DNA of 38,066 bases from Sphingobium indicum BiD32 (GTDB lineage: Bacteria; Pseudomonadota; Alphaproteobacteria; Sphingomonadales; Sphingomonadaceae). The position numbers and the translations under genes are program-made. Below, piece after piece: positions 1 through 7,243 of this stretch. The number at the start of each line of letters is the position of its first letter. Within the stretch, counting starts at the first letter, position 1. The notes below the pieces were generated by a model that worked only from the letters and a program-made list of their open reading frames with translations, was not told the origin of the DNA and made no database searches. The stretch lies in NCBI RefSeq assembly GCF_000382885.1, contig NZ_CAVK010000049.1, positions 1 through 38,066 of the forward strand, given 5' to 3'.

Positions 1-52
1 ATCGATGACCGGCCTTTGCCACTATATATTTGTCAGAGCAGGTTAACCGGTG

Positions 53-1480
53 TCAGTCGGCGCGCCAGCGTGCCGCGGCGTCACGGCTGCGGACCAGGCG
101 AACCTGCCCTTCGGCGATTCCGATCGCCTTGCCCGGCGCAGCGATCGCCGCGAAGCGGACAGTGCCGCGCCGCGCGTCGGTCAGGCGGACAAACTGGCTG
201 CGCAGCGCGAAATCGGCGCTTTTGCTGTCGGGTTCCAGCGTGATCGATCCGTCCTTGCCCGCGACAAGATAATGGCCGGGCAGCAATATGGGGGACAGCA
301 TGACGCTTTGCGCACCCGCGCGGCCCGGCGTCTGGCGGAACTGGGTCTGGGCCAGGGCGGGATTGCCCGCGATCAGGCGGGTGCCTTCATGCGCCAGCAA
401 CAGCTTGGCGTTGGCGGCGGACGCAAAGCGTTCGGGCAGTGGCCCATTGCCCACCGGCACGCCGAAATCGGGGATGCCATCGGCAGTATAATAGAGCCGC
501 TGGACGCGGGTGTGACGGTCCGGATTGAACAGCGGATCGCCCTGAATCGCCGCATAATCGCGGCCATGATAAACAAGGATATCGCGGCCCTGCTCATCTG
601 CGGTGAAGCTGTTGTGACCCGGACCATAGACGCTGGTCTGGCTATTGGTAACGAACAGCGGCTGGGGCGATTTGGTCCAGCTGTTGGCGTCCAGCAGGTC
701 GGCATTCTCGTCCGCGGTCAGCATCCCCAGGCAATAGCGCGCGTCGGTCGCGCTGGCCGAATAGGTCATGAACAGGCGGCCGTTGCGGTGCAGGATGGCG
801 GGCGCTTCGGCGACCTTGTAGCCGCGAATTTCCCAGTCGAGCGTCGGCACGGTCAGGCGGGTCGCCTTGCCCGCCAGTTTCAGTGGCGATTCGAGTTTTG
901 CTATGTACAGGTTGCTGTTCGTCTCGATCCCCGGCTCGCGCTGCGCCCAGGCGAAATAGCGCTGGCCCTTGTGGACGAAGCTGGTCGAATCGAGGTTGAA
1001 ACTGTCCCAGGGCGCCTGAAACTGGCCGAGCAGGGTCCAGTTGCCGGTCATCGGGTCCGGCCCGTCGCAGACCACCGCATAGGTGCGGATACGGAACACA
1101 TCCTCGCCCCCGCCGCTGGGACCGGCGGCGAAATACATGATCCACTGGCCATTGATCTGGTGCAGTTCGGGTGCCCAGATGAAGCCGGACAGCGGGCCGG
1201 TCTTTTCATGCCGCCACAGCACCGCTTCGGTCGCGCTGGTCAGTCCGGCTATCGTTTTTGACCGGCGCAGCACCAGCCGGTCATATTCGGGGACGGAGCC
1301 GGTCAGATAATAATAGCCATCGTCATGACGGAAAATTTGCGCGTCGGCGCGCTGCTTGACGAGCGGGTTTTGCGGCGCGGCTGCGGGCAGTTCGGCGACC
1401 TTGGCGCGCGCGATCATTGGCGCGGCGGACAGGGCAGCGCTGCTGGCGATGAAGCCACGGCGGGACAGGGTGAAATTCAT
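53..1480 (-). CDS. Exported GH43 exo-arabinofuranosidase-like hydrolase, Tat signal
   Basis: 475 aa. The ATG at 1480 is chosen because a GGAGAG ribosome site lies just upstream and a signal sequence starts there; the open frame runs 333 nt further upstream but reads through the preceding gene. Residues 6-11 (SRRGFI) plus a hydrophobic stretch look like a twin-arginine signal. The five-bladed GH43 domain follows, with the three expected acids: D46 (RADAQI, base), D164 (NLDSTSF, pKa modulator) and E225 (VAEAPAI, acid). The arrangement resembles the GH43 group that contains exo-1,5-alpha-L-arabinofuranosidases; the subfamily is my inference. The last ~130 residues form a separate beta-rich region, possibly a degenerate AbfB/CBM42-type trefoil (weak). 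It is the last gene of the leftward arabinan operon, 22 nt after the endo-arabinanase-like gene. Probable role: releasing L-arabinose from arabino-oligosaccharides in the periplasm. Confidence 0.85.
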   Translation of the reverse strand: MNFTLSRRGFIASSAALSAAPMIARAKVAELPAAAPQNPLVKQRADAQIFRHDDGYYYLTGSVPEYDRLVLRRSKTIAGLTSATEAVLWRHEKTGPLSGFIWAPELHQINGQWIMYFAAGPSGGGEDVFRIRTYAVVCDGPDPMTGNWTLLGQFQAPWDSFNLDSTSFVHKGQRYFAWAQREPGIETNSNLYIAKLESPLKLAGKATRLTVPTLDWEIRGYKVAEAPAILHRNGRLFMTYSASATDARYCLGMLTADENADLLDANSWTKSPQPLFVTNSQTSVYGPGHNSFTADEQGRDILVYHGRDYAAIQGDPLFNPDRHTRVQRLYYTADGIPDFGVPVGNGPLPERFASAANAKLLLAHEGTRLIAGNPALAQTQFRQTPGRAGAQSVMLSPILLPGHYLVAGKDGSITLEPDSKSADFALRSQFVRLTDARRGTVRFAAIAAPGKAIGIAEGQVRLVRSRDAAARWRAD

Positions 1481-1502
1481 GTCATTCTCTCCGGTCGGTG
1501 CG

Positions 1503-2516
1503 TCAATAATCGGCTTGCGGCCAGCCGTCCGCACCCCAGCGGACGGGCGCGATCCGCAGGGTGGGGGCGCCGTTCGATTGCTTGTCATAGGCATGATAGA
1601 CGACATAATCCTGGCCGTCCTTGTCATGCAGCCAGCCCGCATGGCCGGGGCCACGGAAGCGTTGCTGCTCCTGAAGGTCGGCGCGCAGGAATATGCTGCC
1701 GCCGCCCTCCAGCATCGGGCTGCCATCCTTGCCCAGATAGGGGCCGCTGATCGCCTTCGACCTGCCGATGACGGTATAATAGGTGCTGGCCGCGCCCTTG
1801 CAGCAATAATCATAGGACGCCATCAGCCAGTAATAGCCGCCATGGTCGATGATGAAGGGCGCCTCGACCGGGGCCGGGCCGCCAGCAGGCGCGGGGCGGC
1901 GGGCGATGGCGACGGGCTTGGCTTTCGCATCTTTGGGCTTGCCGCTCTTTGGGTCCAGCTCGAACAGTTTGAGGCCCGTCCAGAAGCTGCCCAGCGAGAG
2001 CCAGTGGCGGCCTTCGCGGTCGATGATGAAATTGGGGTCGATCGCGTTATAATCGTCGCTCTTGTCCGACATGACGACCAGCCCTTCGTCCCGCCACTGA
2101 TAGTCGGGGGCTTTGGGGTCCAGCGTCGGACTGGTGGCAAGGCCAATCGCCGAGCGGTTCGATCCGAAGGTCGATACCGAATAATAGAGGCGATAGCGGC
2201 CATTTACATAACTGATGTCGGGCGCCCACATACCATCGCTGCCGGGGATCGCCGCCTTCGCCCAATCGGGCAGCGCGGTGAAGATCGGCGCGCCTGCGGT
2301 CCAGTGGATCAGGTCGGGCGAGGTGCGGGTTTCGATCAGCCGCTTGCCATGGCCCGTGCTGAACACATGATAGATGTCGCCCTGCCGGATGATGACCGGG
2401 TCATGGGTAGGCGTCAGATCGCCGGTCAGGCGGCTGTTGAGGGTGGGGGCGACGGGTTGCGCGCAGGCGGGGGCGGCGAGAAGGGCGAGGGTGGCCAGTT
2501 GGATGATCTTCAACAT
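1503..2516 (-). CDS. Exported GH43 endo-1,5-alpha-L-arabinanase-like hydrolase
   Basis: 337 aa. A GGAGAGGA ribosome site precedes the ATG. Residues 1-19 form a Sec signal with a likely ACA|Q cleavage site; the lone Cys18 is preceded by Pro-Ala, so a lipoprotein site is unlikely. The rest is a single GH43 propeller with D39 (THDPVI), D160 (NAIDPNF) and E218 (PVEAPFI) as the catalytic triad, plus a late YHAYD motif typical of the endo-arabinanase subfamily, where the His helps hold a metal in the active site. Family knowledge: these enzymes cut alpha-1,5-arabinan internally. Short oligosaccharides would then pass to the two arabinofuranosidases encoded on either side. It lies between the GH51 gene (158 nt upstream, with an intervening palindromic repeat) and the exo-type GH43 gene. 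Confidence 0.87.
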   Translation of the reverse strand: MLKIIQLATLALLAAPACAQPVAPTLNSRLTGDLTPTHDPVIIRQGDIYHVFSTGHGKRLIETRTSPDLIHWTAGAPIFTALPDWAKAAIPGSDGMWAPDISYVNGRYRLYYSVSTFGSNRSAIGLATSPTLDPKAPDYQWRDEGLVVMSDKSDDYNAIDPNFIIDREGRHWLSLGSFWTGLKLFELDPKSGKPKDAKAKPVAIARRPAPAGGPAPVEAPFIIDHGGYYWLMASYDYCCKGAASTYYTVIGRSKAISGPYLGKDGSPMLEGGGSIFLRADLQEQQRFRGPGHAGWLHDKDGQDYVVYHAYDKQSNGAPTLRIAPVRWGADGWPQADY

Positions 2517-2567
2517 GTTTGTCCTCTCCGCGAATGCGACGGCGACACAATGCGTGCCACAAAAATC

Positions 2568-2642
2568 CGTTCGGGCTGAGCCTGTCGAAGCCTTGTACTT
2601 CCCTTTAAGAAGAACAGCCCTTCGACAGGCTCAGGGCGAACG
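2568..2642. repeat. REP-like intergenic palindrome
   Basis: Arms at 2568-2590 and 2620-2642 are inverted copies matching at 21 of 23 positions, around a 29-nt spacer. The core GAGCCTGTCGAAG is a motif I know as frequently repeated between genes in sphingomonad genomes. It sits between the GH51 stop and the GH43 start in the leftward operon, so it could pause, terminate or stabilise the transcript there. Confidence 0.75.
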
Positions 2643-2674
2643 GGGAGGGGAGGTCGAGCCTCCCCGCGATCGTC

Positions 2675-4237
2675 TTACTGCAACTCCAGCACCACGACCG
2701 ACTTGGGCGGCAGGGTGACGCTGAGCGTGCCGCCGCTGACCTGCGCGCCGGTGAAGGCGACAGGCTTGACCGTGTCGGGTGCGTCGAATGTGTTGTGTGC
2801 GTTGATCGCCGACGCCGTCAGGACGCGGCCTGTGACGCTGGCGGCATTCAGGCCGTCCAGCTTGACCGTGACCGTGTTGGGCTGGTTGGGGTCCAGGTTG
2901 GACAGGCCGACATGGACCTTGCCATCCTTGCCCCGCACCGCCGATCCGCTGACCGCCGGCATCGACCATTTATCCTTGTTATACCAGGGCGTGTCGATGC
3001 TGATCGGCAGCACGGTCGCGTCCTGCCACGGCTTGTACATTTCAAACACATGATAGGTCGGGGTCAGCGCCATCTTCTTGCCGTCGGTCAGGATCATCGC
3101 CTGAAGGACGTTCACCATCTGGGCAATGGCGGTCATCTTCACCCGGTCGGCATGACGCGCGAAAATGTCGAGATGGACCGATGCGACCAGCGCATCGCGC
3201 AGCGTGTTCTGCTGGCGCAGGAAGCCGGGGTGGGTGCCCGGATCGTCGGCATACCAGGTGCCCCATTCATCGACCGCCAGCCAGATTTTCTTGGCCGGAT
3301 CATATTTGTCCATGATCGCGCTATGCTTGGTGATCAGGTCATCCATGCGCAGCGCTTCGGACAGGGTGTTGGCCCAGCCCGCCTCGTCGAACATGGTGGA
3401 GGAGGCGCGCGGCGGCCAGGCGCCGGGGATGGTGTAATAATGGAGCGACAGCGCATCGAGCTGGCCGCTGGCCACCTTCATCATCGTCTCGGTCCAGTTA
3501 TAATCATCGACATTCGCGCCCGCCGCGATCTTCATGATCCGGGTGCCGCGCGGCGCCTTGATGAAGGTGGCGTAGCGGCGGGTGACGTCGGCGGCATATT
3601 CGGCGCGCATATTGCCGCCACAGCCCCACAGCTCATTGCCGACGCCGAAATAGGGCACGGCCCAGGGTTCCTTATGGCCATTCTTCGCCCGTTCGTCGGC
3701 CAGCGTCCCGGCGGGCGAGGTCATATATTCGACCCATTCGGCCATTTCCTGGGGCGTGCCGTTGCCGACATTGCCCGCGACATAGGCCTCCGCGCCGATC
3801 TGGCGGACCAGCTCGAAAAATTCATGGGTGCCCACCGTGTTGGGTTCGGTCACGCCGCCCCAATGGGTGTTGATCTTGACCGGGCGCTTGGATTTGCCGC
3901 CAATGCCTTCACGCCAGTGATATTCGTCGGCGAAGCAGCCGCCCGGCCAGCGTATGACGGGAACCGACAGGTTCCTGAGCGCCGAAATCACATCGTTGCG
4001 GAAGCCGTTGGTGTTGGGGATGGACTTGTCGTTGCCGACCCACAGCCCGCCATAGATGCCGTTGCCCAGATGCTCGGCGAACTGGGTGAAGATGCGCTTG
4101 TCATAGACCGGGCCGGGGGTGGCGGCGTTGATCGTCGCGGTCGTGGGCTTGCCGTCGGTGTCGGCATGCGCGCTGGTCGCCAATGCAGTGGCGCAGAGCA
4201 GCAGCGCGGCCGTGGTGCGGCGCAGGGCTTTGATCAT
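2675..4237 (-). CDS. Exported GH51 alpha-L-arabinofuranosidase
   Basis: 520 aa. The ATG at 4237 has an AGGAGAGGA ribosome site and opens a clear Sec signal peptide (residues 1-25, ending SAHA). The (beta/alpha)8 barrel carries E202 in GNELWG (acid/base) and E324 in DEWGTW (nucleophile), with the GH51 substrate motif RWPGGCFADEYHW at 96-108. A C-terminal beta-sandwich ends at the stop. Family role: removal of terminal alpha-L-arabinofuranosyl groups from arabinan and arabinoxylan. Many GH51 enzymes are cytoplasmic; the signal peptide here puts this one outside the cytoplasm with its two GH43 neighbours. The gene starts 19 nt after the dehydrogenase stop and belongs to the same leftward operon. 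Confidence 0.93.
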   Translation of the reverse strand: MIKALRRTTAALLLCATALATSAHADTDGKPTTATINAATPGPVYDKRIFTQFAEHLGNGIYGGLWVGNDKSIPNTNGFRNDVISALRNLSVPVIRWPGGCFADEYHWREGIGGKSKRPVKINTHWGGVTEPNTVGTHEFFELVRQIGAEAYVAGNVGNGTPQEMAEWVEYMTSPAGTLADERAKNGHKEPWAVPYFGVGNELWGCGGNMRAEYAADVTRRYATFIKAPRGTRIMKIAAGANVDDYNWTETMMKVASGQLDALSLHYYTIPGAWPPRASSTMFDEAGWANTLSEALRMDDLITKHSAIMDKYDPAKKIWLAVDEWGTWYADDPGTHPGFLRQQNTLRDALVASVHLDIFARHADRVKMTAIAQMVNVLQAMILTDGKKMALTPTYHVFEMYKPWQDATVLPISIDTPWYNKDKWSMPAVSGSAVRGKDGKVHVGLSNLDPNQPNTVTVKLDGLNAASVTGRVLTASAINAHNTFDAPDTVKPVAFTGAQVSGGTLSVTLPPKSVVVLELQ

Positions 4238-4256
4238 GTCGTCCTCTCCTGTGATC

Positions 4257-5183
4257 TTAATCGTGAAATGCGTCTGTGGTCTCGCGCCGTCCACGCAGGA
4301 AGGCGTCGGCGACCAGCCGCAGCGGATCGGTATCGACGTCCGATCGCCCGCCCCGGATAAGCGCGGCAAAGCGGCTGTAGAGGCCGGGATATTCGACATC
4401 CTCGCCATGTTCGGTGCCGCTGGGCAGGTGCAGCACCGCACCCCCCTGCGACAATTTGAGCGTGCCCGCGTCGGTTTCGACGACAATGTCCCAGCTTTGC
4501 GGGCCGGTCTGCCGCCAGTCGAGATCCATGTGGATCGGTGCGCCGCTCGTGTCGCGAAAATGCAGGTCGGCGGCGATCGGCGCGGCGCGGTTTTCCGGCA
4601 GGGTCAGCGTCGCGTCCTTCAGGAAGAAGGGGCGCGGCAAGATATGGGTAACGATCGAGAGTGCATTGATCCCCGGATCGAACACGCCCAGCCCGCCGGG
4701 CTGCCAGATCCATGCCTGCCCCGGATGCCACACGCGCACATCCTCCCGCCAGACGATCGACACGCTTTCGATCCGCCGTTCGGCCAGCCAGGCGCGCGCC
4801 GGGGCAACGCCCGCAGCAAAGCGGCTGTGCCAGGCGGCGAACAGGGAAACGCCCACCTTGTCCGCCTGCGCCTGCAACGCGCCGACTTCGGCCAGCGTCG
4901 CGCCGGGGGGCTTTTCCAGAAACAGGTGGACGCCCCGCCCCAGCGCCTGCGCCGCCAGATCGTAGCGGACCTGGGGCGGGGTGCAGAGCGCGATGGCATC
5001 CACCGCCGGGCCTTCGCTCAGCAGCGCGTCCAGGCTGGCCAGATGCGGCACCCCGTCCAGCCCGGCATCATGCGGGCTGACGGTCGCGGCCAGGCTGAAG
5101 GCGCTGTTGCCCCGGATGGCAGGGACATGCTGGTCGCGTGCAATCTTGCCGATGCCCACGATCGCGATGCGGATCGGGTCCAT
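4257..5183 (-). CDS. L-arabinose 1-dehydrogenase-like oxidoreductase (Gfo/Idh/MocA family)
   Basis: 308 aa. The N-terminal Rossmann fold has the nucleotide motif VGIGKIA (residues 9-15) and the family lysine motif EKPPGAT near residue 90. The stretches IARDQHVPAI, APARAWL, VWHPGQAWIW and PGGLGVFDPGINALS resemble what I recall of the Azospirillum brasilense NAD(P)-dependent L-arabinose 1-dehydrogenase and Pseudomonas D-galactose 1-dehydrogenase. Expected reaction: L-arabinose (or D-galactose) to the sugar lactone in the cytoplasm. The context of three arabinan hydrolases and an SMP-30 lactonase favours L-arabinose. There are only 5 nt between the upstream stop and this ATG and no good ribosome site, so translation is probably coupled to the upstream gene. 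Galactose as an additional substrate cannot be excluded. Confidence 0.88.
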   Translation of the reverse strand: MDPIRIAIVGIGKIARDQHVPAIRGNSAFSLAATVSPHDAGLDGVPHLASLDALLSEGPAVDAIALCTPPQVRYDLAAQALGRGVHLFLEKPPGATLAEVGALQAQADKVGVSLFAAWHSRFAAGVAPARAWLAERRIESVSIVWREDVRVWHPGQAWIWQPGGLGVFDPGINALSIVTHILPRPFFLKDATLTLPENRAAPIAADLHFRDTSGAPIHMDLDWRQTGPQSWDIVVETDAGTLKLSQGGAVLHLPSGTEHGEDVEYPGLYSRFAALIRGGRSDVDTDPLRLVADAFLRGRRETTDAFHD

Positions 5184-5188
5184 GGGGA

Positions 5189-6181
5189 TCAGAGCGCCTG
5201 AACGACCACTTCGACTGGCGCGGCGCGCTGCAACGGATTGCGCACCGGCAGGGTGAAGGGCGCCGCGGCAATTTCAAACACATCGCCTTCCTGCGTCGCG
5301 ATACCGTCGCTGAACGAAAGCGTCGCGGTGCCGAAGAAATGGACGTGGACGTCGCCGGGGCGGCGGAACAGATCATATTTGAAATGATGATGTTCCAGAT
5401 TGGCGAAGCTGTGCGACATATTGCCTTCGCCCGACAGGAACGGCTTTTCCCAGATCGTCGCGCCATCGCGCAGGATGCGGCTCGCCCCCTCGATATGCTC
5501 AGGCGGGGTACCGACCAGCAGTTCCGGGCCGAGCGCGGCCTGCCGCAGCTTGGAGTGGGCCAGCCACAGATAATTGTGCCGCTCGGTCACATGGTCGCTA
5601 AACTCGTTGGCCAGCGCCAGACCAAGCCGATAGGGCTGGCCATCGTCGCCGATGATGTAGATGCCCGCAATTTCCGGCTCCTCGCCGCCATCCTTGGCAA
5701 ATGCAGGCATGGTCAACGGTTCGCCCGGTCCCACCAGTTGCGATCCGTCACCCTTGTAAAACCATTCGGGCTGCTGGCCGACCGTGCCTGGCGCTGGCTT
5801 GCCGCCCTCCAGCCCTTCCAGGAACATGCGCATCGAATCGGTCTGCTTTTCGACCGCCGCCGCCTCCCGGTGCATCTTGTCGCGCCCCTCGGCCGAGCCG
5901 AGGTGGGTCAGGCCCGTACCGGTCAGCTGGACATGGGCGTCATCCTCATGGTCGATGGGGGCCAGCAATTCACCCGCTGCAAAGGCCGCTGCAATGTCGA
6001 TCGCATCGCCCGTGCCAGCCGCTTCGACGGCGGCGTTCAGGCTGATGCCACGAGCGATGGCGTCCAGCGCGAGCGCGCGGATGCTGGCATAGCCCGGTAC
6101 GATATGAGCCGCATCGCCCTGCGCCGCGATAACGGAGCGGACGCCGCTGGGGCCACGATGCTGCAACAGGCGCAATGTCAT
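5189..6181 (-). CDS. AraD1/GguC-like FAH-superfamily protein, probable 2-keto-3-deoxy-L-arabonate dehydratase
   Basis: 330 aa, with a strong GGAGGAGAG ribosome site before the ATG. It is the first gene of the leftward operon. The C-terminal half has the fumarylacetoacetate-hydrolase fold markers: acidic metal ligands in EEPEIAG (E168, E170) and LANEFSDHVTE (E193, N192), in the form typical of the AraD1/GguC group. Members of this superfamily act on 2-keto-3-deoxy sugar acids by dehydration or C-C hydrolysis. Next to an arabinose dehydrogenase and a lactonase, the best guess is conversion of L-2-keto-3-deoxyarabonate to alpha-ketoglutaric semialdehyde. The reaction is inferred from context; only the fold is read from the sequence. 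A diketo-acid hydrolase is the main alternative. Confidence 0.8.
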   Translation of the reverse strand: MTLRLLQHRGPSGVRSVIAAQGDAAHIVPGYASIRALALDAIARGISLNAAVEAAGTGDAIDIAAAFAAGELLAPIDHEDDAHVQLTGTGLTHLGSAEGRDKMHREAAAVEKQTDSMRMFLEGLEGGKPAPGTVGQQPEWFYKGDGSQLVGPGEPLTMPAFAKDGGEEPEIAGIYIIGDDGQPYRLGLALANEFSDHVTERHNYLWLAHSKLRQAALGPELLVGTPPEHIEGASRILRDGATIWEKPFLSGEGNMSHSFANLEHHHFKYDLFRRPGDVHVHFFGTATLSFSDGIATQEGDVFEIAAAPFTLPVRNPLQRAAPVEVVVQAL

Positions 6182-6307
6182 GAAAAAACTCTCCTCCCGC
6201 GCGCCATTCGCGGCGCTGGCTGATCCTGAATGACGCGCGATCGCGCGCTGAGGTGGCTACCAGAAGCAGCAACGCTCGCCCGATGACTCCGTCAATTACT
6301 CCGACAT

Positions 6308-6346
6308 ATTACAGGATGATGGTAATGGCAATGCTTGTATTCTACA
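6308..6346. promoter_or_regulatory. Candidate operators in the araD1-gntR divergent region
   Basis: The 205-nt gap between the divergent starts at 6181 and 6387 contains two short inverted repeats. ATTAC-N9-GTAAT lies at 6308-6326 and TGTA-TTC-TACA at 6336-6346. Both are the size of FadR/GntR half-site pairs and are well placed for autoregulation and control of the arabinan operon. Binding is inferred. Confidence 0.4.
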
Positions 6347-6386
6347 CCGATCCGTGTCTGATAGGCGCAAGGTGGGAGGAGCCGGA

Positions 6387-7151
6387 ATGGGACAGGATAG
6401 GCCGTCAACAGACGCGCAAGGCGCGGAAAATGGCGGTTCGGCCAAGGTGGCGCGCGGGCCGGGCAGGCGACTGCACGGGGCAATCGCGCACAAATTGGGC
6501 ACGGCGATCTTGTCTGGCCAATATGCGCCGGGTGATGTCCTGTCGGGCGAGGTCGCCTTTGCCGAAGAATTGGACGTGTCGCGCAGCGCCTATCGGGAGG
6601 CGATCCAGGTGCTGACGGCCAAGGGGCTGGTCGAAAGCCGCCCCAAGGCCGGAACGCGGGTGCTGCCGCGCACCCGATGGAACCTGCTCGACCCCGAAGT
6701 GCTGGGCTGGGCCTTTGCCGGGGAACCCGACATCCAGTTCGTGCGCGACCTGTTTGAGCTGCGCGCGATCGTCGAACCCGCCGCTGCCCGCCTGGCGGCG
6801 CAGCGCCGCGACAAGAATGACATCAAAATCATGAAGGACGCGCTGGCCGCGATGCGGCGTCATACGCTGGCGACCGAACTGGGCCGGGCGGCCGACCGCG
6901 ATTTCCATAATGCGATCCTGAACGCGACCCGCAACGACGCGATGCTGGTCCTGTCCGCCAGCATCGGCGCGGCCGTCAATTGGACCACCCAATATAAGCA
7001 GCGCGCCCGCGCCCTGCCGCGCAACCCGATCCCGGACCATGTCCGGGTGTTCGACGCGATCGTAGCGGGCGATGCGGCCGCAGCGGCGGAGGCCATGGGC
7101 GTGCTGGTCGATCTGGCGCTGGAGGATACGGCCAGCGCGATGGGGGGATGA
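6387..7151 (+). CDS. GntR-family (FadR/FCD) transcriptional regulator
   Basis: 254 aa from the ATG at 6387, chosen because GGGAGGAG lies 6 nt upstream; an in-frame ATG at 6354 has no such site. The winged helix-turn-helix spans about residues 28-95 (LGTAILSGQYAPGD, then DVSRSAYREAIQ as recognition helix, then KAGTRV in the wing). The all-helical FCD effector domain follows from about 115 to 240, with metal/ligand residues D172 and H174 (RDFHNAIL) and H218 (DHVRVFDAI). FCD regulators usually bind a sugar acid or related intermediate and lose DNA affinity. Divergent from the arabinan operon, this one probably controls it, and perhaps the adjacent transporter and epimerase, with an arabonate-pathway intermediate as a plausible effector. 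The N-terminal 25 residues are low complexity and probably disordered. Confidence 0.9.
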   Translation: MGQDRPSTDAQGAENGGSAKVARGPGRRLHGAIAHKLGTAILSGQYAPGDVLSGEVAFAEELDVSRSAYREAIQVLTAKGLVESRPKAGTRVLPRTRWNLLDPEVLGWAFAGEPDIQFVRDLFELRAIVEPAAARLAAQRRDKNDIKIMKDALAAMRRHTLATELGRAADRDFHNAILNATRNDAMLVLSASIGAAVNWTTQYKQRARALPRNPIPDHVRVFDAIVAGDAAAAAEAMGVLVDLALEDTASAMGG

Positions 7152-7175
7152 TCCTCCCCGACAAAGGGAGGAATG

Positions 7176-7214
7176 AAAAAGGCCGGAGCAGGACATCCCG
7201 CTCCGGCCTTTTTT
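7176..7214. terminator. Bidirectional intrinsic terminator
   Basis: The inverted arms AAGGCCGGAGC and GCTCCGGCCTT surround a 10-nt loop, with A5 on the left and T6 on the right. It lies between the convergent regulator (ending 7151) and transporter (ending 7244) genes and can serve both. Confidence 0.9.
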
Positions 7215-7243
7215 CCGAAGTGCGACCCTCGGCTTTATTTCGC

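Noticed and set aside
50..1261. Long rightward open frame of 403 codons opposite the GH43 gene
   Set aside because: It is an antisense shadow of a high-GC gene; the leftward frame has intact catalytic motifs, ribosome site and signal. Similar shadows at 2795-4360, 4119-5201, 12427-13407, 15364-16884 and 17237-18427 were dropped for the same reason.
6234..6247. 14-bp perfect palindrome CGCGCGATCGCGCG near the araD1 start
   Set aside because: Simple CG alternation is expected often in GC-rich DNA and gives no specific operator pattern.
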